A stretch of 64,000 nt of DNA. It comes from Granulicella aggregans. GTDB taxonomy: Bacteria; Acidobacteriota; Terriglobia; Terriglobales; Acidobacteriaceae. Below, piece after piece: positions 1-10,105 of this stretch. Both the position numbers and the translations under genes were made by a program. The notes below the pieces were generated by a model. That model was not told where the DNA came from and made no database searches. It saw nothing but the letters and a program-made list of their open reading frames with translations. Where the stretch lies: positions 2,232,001 through 2,296,000 of the forward strand of contig NZ_JAGSYE010000001.1 of the NCBI RefSeq assembly GCF_025685565.1, written 5' to 3'. How positions within the stretch are numbered: the stretch's first letter is position 1; every line of letters starts with the position of its first letter.

Positions 1-194
1 TGCCTCGCGTCGTTGCCAGCAAGTGGCGCGTGGACTCCCGGGCAAGTGAAGAGACTATGGGGAACTTCTATACGAGATTGCTGGAGGGAGAACGGACATC
101 TGCCGCCCTGGCGGACTCCGAACGCGCGATCCGCTCTAACCCTGCTACCGCGCACCCTTTCTACTGGGCCGCATTCGCATCGTTTGGGAGCTAG
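1..194 (+). CDS. CHAT-domain protein, C-terminal fragment
   Basis: The third reading frame is open from base 3 to a TAG at 192-194 and gives about 63 residues. They include VVASKWRVDSRA, then TMGNFYTRLLEGE and AALADSERAIRSNP, and end in HPFYWAAFASFGS. This is the typical end of CHAT domains (caspase-like peptidase fold, clan CD), where the chain closes with HPxYWAAFxxxG. The N-terminus and the catalytic His and Cys lie outside the window, so activity cannot be judged. It converges on a clostripain-like gene that ends 44 bases downstream, so two clan CD proteins sit tail to tail. An overlapping 97-residue frame at 13-306 does not resemble any protein and is a shadow. Confidence 0.8.
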   Translation, partial: PRVVASKWRVDSRASEETMGNFYTRLLEGERTSAALADSERAIRSNPATAHPFYWAAFASFGS

Positions 195-238
195 TGCCTC
201 ACGCTCGATAGCAAGGCGGCTGGCTCATCCCCCGAAAG

Positions 239-1576
239 CTATACGCCCTTGGGGATCTCAGGAAGGAAGAAGCGAACCAGCGTCGACCAGCCAGTGGACC
301 GGTTGAAGTCCAGCTTGATGTATTCACTCCACAGGATCTGGTAGCTCTTGATGGGCAGCGTCGAGCCTCCGGGCAGCAGCACGCTCTTGTCCGGAACGTG
401 CGGAGGTGTCTTGACGCCTCCACCCTGGGGCACCGGCAAAGTCTCGGTTGCGGCTGGCTGAACTGGAAACGCAGTAGGCGACGCTGCGGCAACCTGCTCC
501 GGGTCGAGGTCTCTCGGGAAGTAGAGGCCAAGCCCGTGGCTGTTGATCATCTCGTCCTTCGGAGCCGCGCGATGATGCAGGATATAGAGGTGGTGCAAGG
601 CACCCTCCGCGTGCTGGTAAATCTCCGAGGACTTCCCGAAGGACTCGGTCAACTCCGTAAGGAAGACGAAGAGATCAATGTACGCAGGCTCTGATTGGGT
701 CCTCGAAAACTCGCGGGCGCGAACGATTCGATTCATCGTTGTCTCTTCTACGAGACCCGCCAGGAGTGCCCGCACCAAATTCTTGAACTCTGCCGCGAAC
801 GCATCGCAGGCAGAAAGCTTCAAGGAGCTTAGCGAGGCCCGCGTAGAATCTTTGGCCGGATCGTAGGCTGCGACGTATTTGTCCACAATCAAGCGAGCAA
901 GTGTTTCAGCGTCGATGCCGGGAGTGGTCTGCATCCCCCCAATGATCTCGCGATAGGGAAAGCTCGCGTCGGGGATGTCTTCGTCCGACGACACCATGAT
1001 CTCCACCGATTCGCGGACCTCGTGAGCGATCTCAGCGAGTCCCATCAGGCACGCGTCAAGGCCAAGAACATCGATCTTGCGGCCTATCATCTCCGTGAAG
1101 TTCTTGAAGATTCGAGCCAGCTCAATGTTCTTGACGTAGATGTTGGCGTCGCCTGCGTCGAGAGAGTCCTTCACCCCTGGCGTAGCGGGACGAACGACGT
1201 TTGCCGCTGACGCACTGTCCGCTGTCGCGTATACGTAGACGTGATCGAGCCCGGCACCATGCCCCCAAAGTACGAGAAACACCGGAGCGTTGCCGCTGCT
1301 CTTCTTGTGTTCTTCGGCTGCCCAATCGAGGAAGTGCTCGAGTCGCTTCGCGCGATTGGCAGTGTAGCCGGCAGGTGCCTCCCACTCGAGGGTCTTGTGA
1401 CCGCCTGCGACACGGAAACGCGCCGCGGAGTCCTGGTCGGGGCCATCGAACTGAACCAGGATCTCGGAGTTGCCGATCCGGCTAGCCTCGACCGTCTGAC
1501 GAAGGCTGACCAGCGCATGGTCGAACAAGCTGTTGTCCGCCGCGATGTACATCAGAATCTTCCAGGACTTGCTCAT
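239..1576 (-). CDS. clostripain-like cysteine peptidase (family C11)
   Basis: A 445-residue protein with the marks of family C11 (clan CD). The catalytic His is in LVLWGHGAG (H106) and the catalytic Cys is in LGLDACLMG (C176), each after a hydrophobic strand as in caspase-like folds. The N-terminus WKILMYIAADNSL is the usual first strand of clostripain-like proteins. I see no signal peptide or membrane segment, so it is probably cytoplasmic. The region after residue 180 is less conserved and contains a Pro-rich stretch near residue 375. Family members cleave after basic residues, often Arg; the substrate here is unknown. The ATG at 1576 has a short GAGG just upstream. Its neighbour is a CHAT-domain protein of the same clan. 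Confidence 0.88.
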   Translation of the reverse strand: MSKSWKILMYIAADNSLFDHALVSLRQTVEASRIGNSEILVQFDGPDQDSAARFRVAGGHKTLEWEAPAGYTANRAKRLEHFLDWAAEEHKKSSGNAPVFLVLWGHGAGLDHVYVYATADSASAANVVRPATPGVKDSLDAGDANIYVKNIELARIFKNFTEMIGRKIDVLGLDACLMGLAEIAHEVRESVEIMVSSDEDIPDASFPYREIIGGMQTTPGIDAETLARLIVDKYVAAYDPAKDSTRASLSSLKLSACDAFAAEFKNLVRALLAGLVEETTMNRIVRAREFSRTQSEPAYIDLFVFLTELTESFGKSSEIYQHAEGALHHLYILHHRAAPKDEMINSHGLGLYFPRDLDPEQVAAASPTAFPVQPAATETLPVPQGGGVKTPPHVPDKSVLLPGGSTLPIKSYQILWSEYIKLDFNRSTGWSTLVRFFLPEIPKGV

Positions 1577-1662
1577 GCCTCAATAAACGGCCAGCGAAAA
1601 CGAATCTCTTTTGGGTGTAGGCGATAGTCGGCATGCGGGAGCCGTTGCAATTCGATCAAGCC

Positions 1663-1703
1663 GGAAAAAGCCCGCAGGCGCTCTATTCCTAGCGTCTGCG
1701 GGC
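1663..1703 (-). terminator. rho-independent terminator after serC
   Basis: A 13-base arm at 1670-1682 pairs with 1691-1703 (one G-T wobble) around an 8-base loop. On the minus strand it is followed by a T run (complement of AAAAA at 1665-1669). It lies just past the serC stop and upstream of the clostripain-like gene, so it separates the two transcripts. Confidence 0.8.
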
Positions 1704-1725
1704 CGATAGTCCTTCGATGAGATCT

Positions 1726-2910
1726 TTAGCTAAGCTTCGTTTTGGACGCCTCAAACGCGTAGTCAAGCCATGCGAGAAGCGATACGAGATCGCTCGTCTC
1801 AACGGTCGCTCCGCCCCAGATACGCAGCCCTTGCGGCGCATCACGGTACGAAGCGATATCGAAGGCAACACCCTCCTGTTCCAGCAGACTGATCACGGAT
1901 TTCAGGAAAGAGGCCTGTTTTGCTGGCTCCCAGGTTACGAACTCGGGATGAACGATCTTTAGGCAGATTGAGGTGCAGGACCTTGTCTCTGGCTGCGTCG
2001 CGAGAAAATCGACCCAGGTGCCCTGGTTCTTCCATTCGACGATGGCCTTGAGGTTGCTCTCGGAACGTCGAATGAGCTCCGGCAAGCCACCGACGGACTT
2101 TGCCCAGCGCAGGCCATCGAGCGCATCCTCGACCGCGAGCATTGAGGGCGTGTTGATCGTCTCGCCCTGAAAGATGCCCTCGATCATCTTCCCGCTCTTG
2201 GCCACGCGGAAGATCTTCGGCAGCGGGCGCCCGGAGTTGAATGTTTCAAGCCGTTCGACTGCGCGTGGGCTCAGTACGATCATGCCGTGTGCGCCCTCGC
2301 CGCCCAGCACCTTCTGCCACGACCAGGTCGTAACGTCGAGCTTCTTCCACGGGAGGTCCATAGCGAATGCGGCGGAGGTCGCGTCGCAGATCGTAAGGCC
2401 CAAGCGCGCATCGGAGATCCAGTCGCCGTGCGGCACACGGACACCCGAGGTCGTGCCATTCCAGGTGAAGACGGCATCGCGTGCCGGGTCGACCTTCGCC
2501 AGGTCCGGGATATCTCCATAGTCGGCTTCATAGAGGTTGAGGTCGGTCAACTTGAGTTGCTTGGTGACGTCCGTGACCCACTCTTTGCCGAAGCTCTCCC
2601 AGGCGAAGACGTCGACACCGCGCGCTCCCAGCATCGTCCAAAGCGCCAGCTCGACGGCACCCGTATCCGATGCCGGGACGATGCCGACGCGATAGTCAGC
2701 CGGGATGCCGAGGATCTCGCGGCTCAGCTCGATGACCTCCTGGAGCTTCTGCTTCCCGGGCTTTGAACGGTGCGATCTTCCGACCAGTGCATCGGCGAGT
2801 GAGGCGACGCTCCAGCCCGGCCGCTTGGCGCATGGGCCAGAGGAGAAGTGGGGGTTGGCAGGCTTATCTACGGGCTTGTTGGGCAGGGGCTTATTTGGCA
2901 GTTCGGACAA
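1726..2910 (-). CDS. serC: phosphoserine aminotransferase
   Basis: A 394-residue PLP enzyme of the class V aminotransferase fold. It converts 3-phosphohydroxypyruvate and glutamate to phosphoserine and 2-oxoglutarate in serine synthesis, in the cytoplasm. The N-terminal block [13 protein letters not shown] and the segment [11 protein letters not shown] match the SerC subgroup found in alphaproteobacteria and Methanosarcina. The PLP-binding lysine is K200 in [17 protein letters not shown], and the cofactor-binding Asp is in [11 protein letters not shown]. The reading frame opens with TTG at 2910, with GGAAGG about 8 bases upstream; no better ATG is present. The first 15 residues are a Pro/Asn/Lys-rich tail not normally conserved. 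A clear terminator follows it. Confidence 0.92.
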   Translation of the reverse strand: MSELPNKPLPNKPVDKPANPHFSSGPCAKRPGWSVASLADALVGRSHRSKPGKQKLQEVIELSREILGIPADYRVGIVPASDTGAVELALWTMLGARGVDVFAWESFGKEWVTDVTKQLKLTDLNLYEADYGDIPDLAKVDPARDAVFTWNGTTSGVRVPHGDWISDARLGLTICDATSAAFAMDLPWKKLDVTTWSWQKVLGGEGAHGMIVLSPRAVERLETFNSGRPLPKIFRVAKSGKMIEGIFQGETINTPSMLAVEDALDGLRWAKSVGGLPELIRRSESNLKAIVEWKNQGTWVDFLATQPETRSCTSICLKIVHPEFVTWEPAKQASFLKSVISLLEQEGVAFDIASYRDAPQGLRIWGGATVETSDLVSLLAWLDYAFEASKTKLS

Positions 2911-3051
2911 TGGTCTTCCTTCCGGTGATGTACAGATGGTTGCGCCGCCGATGTCTCGCGAGAGTTTGCCTCAGGTGCGACAGGCACCGTGACTTGATCT
3001 ATGGCTGAACTTGATCGCCATAGCAATCATTTTACGGCGTAAGCCTGCCTC

Positions 3052-5898
3052 ATGAGGCTCCGTTTACACAACTGCACTCTTGCGATGGATACGATAGAGC
3101 AAAGCCATCACTGTGCATCTTCTTTCTCGAAAGGCCCTTACGTGACTTTGCCCCGTATTCGCTACCCCCGCGGTCTGCCGAAATCCGCGTCGCGACTTCT
3201 CTTCTGTTCCATCGCCTGTGGTGCTGTGGCGTCCGGACAGGGGGTTGCTCCTGCGAACGGCAAAGCACCCACTGCGACTCTGCCCAACGGTCGTCTTATC
3301 GAGCCGGAGGGAGCATGGGTAAAGGTCGCTCCGTATCCCTACACGCTTGCGGTAAGGCCCGACGGGGATCAACTGGTGATGCCTTCGATCGGTTGGCCGT
3401 TCTCGCTGAACATCGTGGACCATCCGCAAAACGAAGGCGACCGTCTCGCGAAGGCTGTGACCCAGAGAATTCCATCAGGCCCGAAGAGTGATCCGGAGAT
3501 CCAGGTCCATACGGGTGTCGTCTACTCCCCCGATGGCTCTTTGCTCTACGACACGACCGGCGACACCGGAGCGGTCCATATCTTCTCCACCGCTGGCTGG
3601 AAGCGCGTTGCGGTCATCTCGCTGAACGGTCTTACGGCTGGGCAGAGCTTCGCCCACAGCTTCTCCGCCGCGATTGCTCTGAGCCCCGACGGCCAGCGCC
3701 TTTATGTGCTCGATCAGGCAAACTGGCGCGTGGTGGTGATCGACACGAAGACCCGGCAGAGGGTGGGATGGTTCCCGACCGGGGCCAATCCCTTCTCGAT
3801 TGTGCTCTCGCCCAACGGCGAACGTGTCTACATCACCAACTCTGGCCTCTTCGAGTACAAGCTGATCGCCGGCGTAGAAAAAAAGGACGTTCTCCACACC
3901 GGAATTTCGTTTCCTCCATCCGGCTATCCGTCCAAGGCCGCGCGTGAAGGCGGTCGGGTCGAAGGTCACGATGTCCCCGGCCTGGGAGATGAGAACGATC
4001 CCCGTGGAAGTTCGTTATGGACATACGATGTCGGCGATTCAGCGAATGTAAGGCTGATGGCCAAGCTTCGTTTGGGGAAGAGGATTGGCGAAGACAACAA
4101 AGATGCCGCAATGAGCGCAGTTGGCGGAGCATCGCCCACGGGCGTTGTTGCTGCAGATGACCGCGTCTATGTGGCGCTCGCGCATCAGGATGCGGTCGCT
4201 GTCGTCTCCGCCGATGGCGCGAAGATGGTCGACGAGATCGCGCTCACGCCGTTCACGGGCGATTCGTTTCTTGATCGCCAGGGCCGTCCTCTGCGTGGCG
4301 TCATGCCGGCGGGTCTCGCCTTGCATGGCCACCGGCTGTATGTGGCGGAGGCTGGCATCAATGCCGTCGCGGTGGTCGATACGGTCTCGAATCAAGTAAT
4401 CGGCCATAAGCCCGTGGGATGGTTCCCAACTGCGGTCCAGATATCAGCCGATGGCAAGGTGATGTACGTCGCGAATACAAAAGGCAAAGGGAGCGGTCCG
4501 AACGGTGGTGCCGCATTCCATCCCGTAAACACTGGGAACTACATCGGCGAATTGGAGTTTGGCAGCTTGTCCGTAGTCCCTGTCGCGGATGAGACCGAGT
4601 TGAAGGCTTCGACGGAGAAGGTCGTTCGCAACAACCTTGCCGCGGCATCCGCGAACTCGCCGCTGCCTCGTCTGAAGCATGTCTTTCTCATCGTCCGCGA
4701 GAACCGCACCTATGACGAGATCCTCGGCGATGTGGCCGGTGCGGATGGCGATCCCAAGCTCGCTCGCTGGGGCATGAACGGCTGGTTCTCCTCGACGCCG
4801 CAGGACAAGACAGTGAAGGTGACCCCCAATGCGCACGCTCTGGTTGAGAGGTTCGGCACCAGCGACCGCTTCTTTGTGGATAGCGACGTCTCAGCCGACG
4901 GCCATCGCTGGATCATGGGTGCAGCTCCCACGCCGTGGTTCCACGTCGCATGGACTTCAAACTATGCAGGACGCCGTAGTGGCGATGAGTTCAGCGAGGC
5001 TCCCGGCCGCCGCGCGATCACCGGTGGCTCGGACGCCCCCATGCCCGAAGACGAGCCGGAGTTCGGGACCATCTGGGAGCACATCGCCGATAGCGGCCTT
5101 CCTATCCGCAACTACGGCGAGGGCCTTGAAGTGGAAGGCGGCCAGGAGATCGACGGGACCGCTCCCACGGGTCAGCGCATGGTTCTCAACTCGCCGGTGC
5201 CGAACCCGGTCTTCACCTCGAGCGACCGCAACTTCCCGACCTTCAATCTCGGCATTCCGGATCAGTTCCGGTTCGATGAGTTCGCGAAGGATTTTACCGA
5301 GATGCTGGCAAACGGCGATGCGCCCTCGCTGATCGTGATTCGCCTCCCGGGAGATCACACGGCAAGCCCGCGCGCCCGCGATGGATACCCTGACCGTGGA
5401 TCGTACGTCGCAGATAACGACCTCGCGCTGGGAAAGATCATCGAGTTCCTCTCGCACAGTGCGATCTGGAAAGACTCTGCCGTCTTCGCTAGTGAGGACG
5501 ACGCGCAGGGAGGCGTCGATCACGTCGATGCGCATCGCAGTGTTCTGGTGGCGGCAAGCCCCTACAACCGTCGCGGAGTCATCTCCCACCGGCACATCAG
5601 CATGGGGAGCATTCTCAAGACGACCTACGAACTCCTCGGGCTTGGCCCGTTGAATCTCGAAGACCGATTGGCCGCCGATCTCAGCGATATGTTCACCACG
5701 ACTCCTGACCTGGCTCCGTATACTGCCGTCGCTCCGGATGTTCGAATCTTCGATCCGCTTAAGGCGCGCATCGCCCGCCCGAAGAACGCCGAGCAGGCGA
5801 AGGAGTTGCTGGACATGGATGATCCGGAGGAGATCGCCGCTGAGGCACGGCGAGAGGCGAAGGCCGCTCGGAAGGCAGCCCAGGTAGCAGTGAAGTAG
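3052..5898 (+). CDS. secreted YncE-type beta-propeller fused to phosphoesterase domain
   Basis: A long exported protein in two parts. The first ~450 residues have repeated blades such as SPDGQRLYVLDQANWRVVVIDT and LSPNGERVYITNSG, as in YncE/lactonase-like propellers. From about residue 540 comes a phosphoesterase domain (PF04185/alkaline phosphatase superfamily) that begins KHVFLIVRENRTYDEILGD and continues with LPGDHT and FASEDDAQGGVDHVDAHRS, which hold the predicted metal ligands. The tail is Lys/Ala/Glu-rich. The first ATG is at 3052, but a GTG at 3142 with a purine-rich upstream sequence would place a signal peptide (RLLFCSIACGAVASG) close to the N-terminus and is the more likely start (918 residues). 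The substrate is unknown. This two-domain architecture is common in Acidobacteria. It converges on the TonB-dependent receptor across a shared terminator. Confidence 0.85.
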   Translation: MRLRLHNCTLAMDTIEQSHHCASSFSKGPYVTLPRIRYPRGLPKSASRLLFCSIACGAVASGQGVAPANGKAPTATLPNGRLIEPEGAWVKVAPYPYTLAVRPDGDQLVMPSIGWPFSLNIVDHPQNEGDRLAKAVTQRIPSGPKSDPEIQVHTGVVYSPDGSLLYDTTGDTGAVHIFSTAGWKRVAVISLNGLTAGQSFAHSFSAAIALSPDGQRLYVLDQANWRVVVIDTKTRQRVGWFPTGANPFSIVLSPNGERVYITNSGLFEYKLIAGVEKKDVLHTGISFPPSGYPSKAAREGGRVEGHDVPGLGDENDPRGSSLWTYDVGDSANVRLMAKLRLGKRIGEDNKDAAMSAVGGASPTGVVAADDRVYVALAHQDAVAVVSADGAKMVDEIALTPFTGDSFLDRQGRPLRGVMPAGLALHGHRLYVAEAGINAVAVVDTVSNQVIGHKPVGWFPTAVQISADGKVMYVANTKGKGSGPNGGAAFHPVNTGNYIGELEFGSLSVVPVADETELKASTEKVVRNNLAAASANSPLPRLKHVFLIVRENRTYDEILGDVAGADGDPKLARWGMNGWFSSTPQDKTVKVTPNAHALVERFGTSDRFFVDSDVSADGHRWIMGAAPTPWFHVAWTSNYAGRRSGDEFSEAPGRRAITGGSDAPMPEDEPEFGTIWEHIADSGLPIRNYGEGLEVEGGQEIDGTAPTGQRMVLNSPVPNPVFTSSDRNFPTFNLGIPDQFRFDEFAKDFTEMLANGDAPSLIVIRLPGDHTASPRARDGYPDRGSYVADNDLALGKIIEFLSHSAIWKDSAVFASEDDAQGGVDHVDAHRSVLVAASPYNRRGVISHRHISMGSILKTTYELLGLGPLNLEDRLAADLSDMFTTTPDLAPYTAVAPDVRIFDPLKARIARPKNAEQAKELLDMDDPEEIAAEARREAKAARKAAQVAVK

Positions 5899-5913
5899 TA
5901 TTCGGAGAGCAAC

Positions 5914-5949
5914 AAAGAGAGGGGAGGCCAGTTGGCCTCCCCTCTCTTT
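5914..5949. terminator. bidirectional terminator hairpin
   Basis: A perfect 17-base inverted repeat (5914-5930 with 5933-5949) around a 2-base loop sits between two convergent genes. The arms are GC-rich, with AAA at the left base and TTT at the right base, so it can end transcripts from either side. Confidence 0.85.
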
Positions 5950-5969
5950 CTGCAAGTTGTAGTGAAGGG

Positions 5970-8900
5970 CTAGAAGTCCAGGCGAGCTGCGACCTGACCG
6001 CTGCGGGCTCCGCCGTCGTTCGCGCCGAGTAGTCCGGATCCGATGACTCCGTTGATCCGACCGAAGGACGTTGAGCTGATGTCGAGGTTCGGGTCGCCGA
6101 GGTTGGTGTGGTTGAGAACGTTGGTGAAGGTGCCCTCGATGCGCAGGTTGGCGCGTTCCGTGATGGCGAACGCCTTGCTGATGCCGGAGGAGAGGTTGAC
6201 GGTTCCGGGGCCGACGATGGAGCCGACTCCGGCGTTGCCGAAGCGGCCGATCGGCGACCCGTAGTTGGTGAACGAGCCGTCCTTATTCTTCACAATGCCG
6301 AGTCCGGTGGTGCAGGCCTGGCCGCTGTTCGTGACATAGCCGGGAAGGCCAGGGCAGGTGAATGCGGCTGAGTTGACCCATGCGTTCCGACCTTGATTGG
6401 AGGGCTTGACAGCAACGCCGGCGACGCGGTCGGGATACTGATTGCGGTGACCGCCGTCGAAGCCAGTCTGGGAGCCGGTAAGGCCCGATCCGGTGCCGGA
6501 AGGGTCACCCTGCCCACTGCCGTAGAAAGGCGTCTCGAACGGACCCGACTGCCAGAGGAAGATGTTCGAGATCCGCCATCCGCCGATCGCGAGATCTGCG
6601 AACCGCGAGACGTTGGAGCCGAACTGCTTGCCGCGACCAAAGGGAAGGTCGTAGACCATGGTGGTGTTCCAGAGGTTGCGACGAGTGCCATATACGTTGC
6701 CGTAGTCGATGCGCCGGTCGAGGATGGAGGTTGCGCGGTTGCCGCCGTTCTCGCCGGAGAAACCGCCGTTGTTCGCAGGACCCTGGTTGTCGGCAAGCGC
6801 CTTGGCGAAGGTGTAGGAGGAGTCGAACTGAAATCCGCGCTGGAACCGGTGCGAGAACTCCGCCTGCAGCGAGTTATAGCTGGCGTTGGCGCTGGTGTCG
6901 CGGGTGTTGATGCGGCCCCAGTTGGGGAATAGCCGGGCGCTGAGCGGCTGGTTGTTCGCTGAGACAGTATTGGAGAACGGAAGCGTGTTCTCGTCCGGAG
7001 CGTAGACCAGGTGGTGCGTCTCCGAGCCGATATACGAGAGACGGAAGGCATAGCCCGCGCCGATGGAACGGTCTATGCTGAACGACCACTGCTCGGTGTA
7101 GGGGTCCTTCCAGTCGATGCTGTTCGCAGTACCGAAGTAGTCCTGTCCGTAGTTTGTTGTACCGCCGCCGTTACCCGCGCCGGCAAAGATGTTCGGCCAC
7201 TGGTAGCCCGGAACGCCATTGGTGAGGGTGTTGGTGTACTGCGTCGTTCCGGCCTGCAACGTGCCCGTAAGCGAGTAGAAGCTAGAGCCGAGCAGGTTGT
7301 TGTTGTAGATGCCGAAGCCGCCGCGGACCGACGTCTTGTCGTTGTTAAACGGCTTGTACGCGAAGCCGAAACGAGGCATGAAGCGCAGGTGCGGATACTT
7401 CTTTAGGCCGGCAGGGTAACCGCCCTGGCTGTTGGAGAGCACCGGCATACAGGCCGCACCGTTGATCGTTGCCCCGCCAGATGTGGTGCCGTAGGGAGTG
7501 CAGGCATTCGCGCTGAGCAGGAAGTCAGTGTTCAGTAGGTCGGCGTGGCCGTCCGGATAGATCGCCGCGCCCGAGCCAGCAACCGTGGGATCGAAGTTGC
7601 CGATATCGCCGTGAACGTCATAGTAGCCGGGATGTAGTTCGTACCGCAGGCCGTAGCTGAGGGTGAGGCGGTCGTTGAGCTTCCACTGGTCCTGCGCGAA
7701 GAAGTCGTAATGCTTGGACTTGCCGTCGTTGTCCTGGCTGACGACGTCATAGAAGGTCGAATAGGGCAGACCGGAGAGGAAGTCAGCAAAGTCGACTCCG
7801 GTGAAAAGGCCGCTGCTGTTGCCGCTCGAAGGGTTGTACTGGAAGGTTCCGTAGTTGTCCGAACCGTTGAATCCGAGGGGCGAGACCGCCTCCAGGGTGC
7901 GGATGTCAAAGCCGAAGCGCATGCTGTGCCTGCCTTTGTTCCAGGTCAGCGAATCGGCGTAGACGTAGGTGTCGGAAGTGTTGACCGAACTGAGACGGTC
8001 CGCGTTGAGACTGCTTACGTTGTGGAAGTCCAGCTCCGGTATGCCGTTGTAGAAGAGGTTCTGGAGCCCGTTGAGGCCGAGACCTTCGGTAAAGGTCTTG
8101 CCATCGAAGCTGTTGCTCTGACCGCTGCTCGAACGGGTGAATCCGAAGCTGAACTCGTTGATCAACTGCGGAGTGATGGTGTAGTTTGCGCTGATCTTGA
8201 GGACGTTGTTGAGGTTGGTGTTTACCGCTGAAGGGACAGCCAGCGGTTCGGGGCTGCTGCTGGGGTAGTTCTTATACGTGTAGCGTCCCCAGACGAGAAA
8301 CTTCTGGTTGGAGCCGATGTACTGGTCGCCGCGGATGTCGAACTGGTCCGAGTGCTGGCTGGCGTCCTTGTTCACCTGATAGTTGGGCGTGTTGTCGTCG
8401 ACGTATACGGTGGGGTCGCCGACATTGGGGTCGGGGTAAAGCGAGAGCAGCTTTTGCGCTGCCGCGTTGATCGCGGGTAGCTTGAAGCCGATGTTGTTCC
8501 CGTTCAAGTCCGTGAGTCCCATGAATCCCGGCGAAGAGTACTTCGAGAAGTCACCCTGCTTCAGCAGCGTGCTGGGAACCTTGAACTGCTCGGTCTGCTG
8601 CGCTGGACGTCGCCAGCCTTCGTAGTCGCCAAAGATGAAGGTCTTGCCGTGGCCGTTGTACAAGTGGGGGATGACGACAGGGCCGCCAAAGCTGCCGCCA
8701 TAGGTGTTCGCGACAAGCTTGGGCTTTTGGGTCGTGGTGACGTAGGTGTAGGGGATGGCATCAAAGCCCGCAGTCTGGTAGTACCAGAAGGCCGAACCGT
8801 GGATGATATTGCTTCCGCCCTTGGTGGTGATGGTGACTTCACCCGGGGAACCGAATTCGGCGTTGTTCTGGGCACCGTCGGTGCGGATCTCCGAGATAGC

Positions 8901-9581
8901 CTCAGTGGAAGGGAACGCGTCAGCGATCGGCTTGTCGCCGCCGGCAGCGCTCTTGATGGTGATGCCGTCGACGGTCACATCGGCTTGGAAGGGAAGGCCG
9001 CCCTGGAGGGAGAAACTACCGTGGCCGTCCGACTGTACGCCGGGCAGTGTGCCGATGATGTTGTAGGCGCTGGTGCCGGTTGAACTGGCGCGGGTGTTCA
9101 CAGGAAGATTGGCAGCCTCAGCGGCAGAGTAGACCGCGCTGACGGTAGCGTTCTCGGTGTTGATCGCGCCAATCGCTTCAGCCGAGACGGTGACCTCCTG
9201 TTGCACGCTGCCGACGGTGAGGGCGGGGTCAACGCGGAGTTCCTGGCGGGCCGTGAGGACGAGGCCAGAGGTGGTCCACTTCTCGAATCCAGCTAGAGTG
9301 ACTTCAATGCTGTACTTGCCGGCCTTGGCGTCTCCGAACTGGAAGTCGCCGGAATCATTCGACGTCGTGGTGCGGACGGTGCCCTGGTCAAGGCTGGTGA
9401 GCACGACACTTGCGCCGGGGACGACCGCTCCGGCGGTGTCTTTTACCGTACCGATAATGCTGCCTTGAATCGACTGGGCGAGGGCCCCGTGGCCGGACAG
9501 CAGGACCAGGACAATCGCCGCAAAGGACGCGAAGATCTTCCAGTATCCGCATCTGGCGAACGTTGGATGTGAGATGGACAA
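5970..9581 (-). CDS. TonB-dependent receptor with carboxypeptidase-regulatory-like domain
   Basis: A 1203-residue outer-membrane protein of the large Oar-like group typical of Acidobacteria. A signal peptide (hydrophobic core ASFAAIVLVLLSG, likely cleavage after ALA near residue 35) is followed by a CarboxypepD_reg-like domain at about 38-125 (IIGTVKDTAGAVVPGASVVL). A plug-like region comes next, with DVTVDGITIKSAAG and EVTITTKGGSNIIHGSAF, then a long beta-barrel. The chain ends in VAARLDF, the aromatic terminus expected of an outer-membrane barrel. It probably imports an oligosaccharide or other large ligand; no SusD-like partner is seen next to it. The start is TTG at 9581 with a strong GGAGG about 9 bases upstream; upstream DNA has no better start. 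Confidence 0.92.
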   Translation of the reverse strand: MSISHPTFARCGYWKIFASFAAIVLVLLSGHGALAQSIQGSIIGTVKDTAGAVVPGASVVLTSLDQGTVRTTTSNDSGDFQFGDAKAGKYSIEVTLAGFEKWTTSGLVLTARQELRVDPALTVGSVQQEVTVSAEAIGAINTENATVSAVYSAAEAANLPVNTRASSTGTSAYNIIGTLPGVQSDGHGSFSLQGGLPFQADVTVDGITIKSAAGGDKPIADAFPSTEAISEIRTDGAQNNAEFGSPGEVTITTKGGSNIIHGSAFWYYQTAGFDAIPYTYVTTTQKPKLVANTYGGSFGGPVVIPHLYNGHGKTFIFGDYEGWRRPAQQTEQFKVPSTLLKQGDFSKYSSPGFMGLTDLNGNNIGFKLPAINAAAQKLLSLYPDPNVGDPTVYVDDNTPNYQVNKDASQHSDQFDIRGDQYIGSNQKFLVWGRYTYKNYPSSSPEPLAVPSAVNTNLNNVLKISANYTITPQLINEFSFGFTRSSSGQSNSFDGKTFTEGLGLNGLQNLFYNGIPELDFHNVSSLNADRLSSVNTSDTYVYADSLTWNKGRHSMRFGFDIRTLEAVSPLGFNGSDNYGTFQYNPSSGNSSGLFTGVDFADFLSGLPYSTFYDVVSQDNDGKSKHYDFFAQDQWKLNDRLTLSYGLRYELHPGYYDVHGDIGNFDPTVAGSGAAIYPDGHADLLNTDFLLSANACTPYGTTSGGATINGAACMPVLSNSQGGYPAGLKKYPHLRFMPRFGFAYKPFNNDKTSVRGGFGIYNNNLLGSSFYSLTGTLQAGTTQYTNTLTNGVPGYQWPNIFAGAGNGGGTTNYGQDYFGTANSIDWKDPYTEQWSFSIDRSIGAGYAFRLSYIGSETHHLVYAPDENTLPFSNTVSANNQPLSARLFPNWGRINTRDTSANASYNSLQAEFSHRFQRGFQFDSSYTFAKALADNQGPANNGGFSGENGGNRATSILDRRIDYGNVYGTRRNLWNTTMVYDLPFGRGKQFGSNVSRFADLAIGGWRISNIFLWQSGPFETPFYGSGQGDPSGTGSGLTGSQTGFDGGHRNQYPDRVAGVAVKPSNQGRNAWVNSAAFTCPGLPGYVTNSGQACTTGLGIVKNKDGSFTNYGSPIGRFGNAGVGSIVGPGTVNLSSGISKAFAITERANLRIEGTFTNVLNHTNLGDPNLDISSTSFGRINGVIGSGLLGANDGGARSGQVAARLDF

Positions 9582-10105
9582 GACACTTACCTCCAGAAAA
9601 AAGATTGATTTTGTTGATGCACGGGACGAGAGAGAAGAGACTTCGTCCGGGCCGATCTAAGTGCAAACAGCTCTATAAAAGGGAGAGTTCAAATGTTGGA
9701 ATAGACACTTCCGCAAAACTCGCAAGTGACTTGCGGCTCTTGACCAGCTTGATCGAAACACACTCCAAAGATGGCAGCAGAGCCCGTCCAGCAAATTTTC
9801 GGATGTGCTTAGGGTAGGTGCCTGAGATTACCCTCACGTTAATTCTGTCGGCTCAAAGGAGGCCAAAGGAAAGACTTCGAATGCCTCCCGCATCGTAGAA
9901 AGACGCTCGCTGCCAGTTTTCCTGCAATTCGCGGTGAAGACGTAACGATTTGCTCTCATTCGACTTGAGGTTTACGGTTATCTCACCAACAGAACAGGAC
10001 AGGATGGTTGATTCCGCTTCAAAGGATCGAGGAGCATCTCGTGGTCATTCTCTCAACTCTTCCGATCTTCGCCGTCATGACCGCCATCCCGGTCTTGAGG
10101 GCGAG
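9582..10105. other. divergent intergenic region, no gene seen
   Basis: About 520 bases lie between the divergent receptor and flavoprotein genes. Short frames here (for example 9563-9817) have no recognisable protein character. The region must hold the promoters of both genes, but I could not single out convincing -35/-10 pairs. Confidence 0.6.

Noticed and set aside
13..306. 97-residue plus-strand frame at the window start
   Set aside because: Frame 3 gives a clear CHAT-domain terminus over the same bases; the 97-residue frame has no protein-like features and runs into the clostripain gene.
4957..5955. 332-residue minus-strand frame opposite the phosphoesterase gene
   Set aside because: It is antisense to a well-supported domain and overlaps the terminator hairpin.
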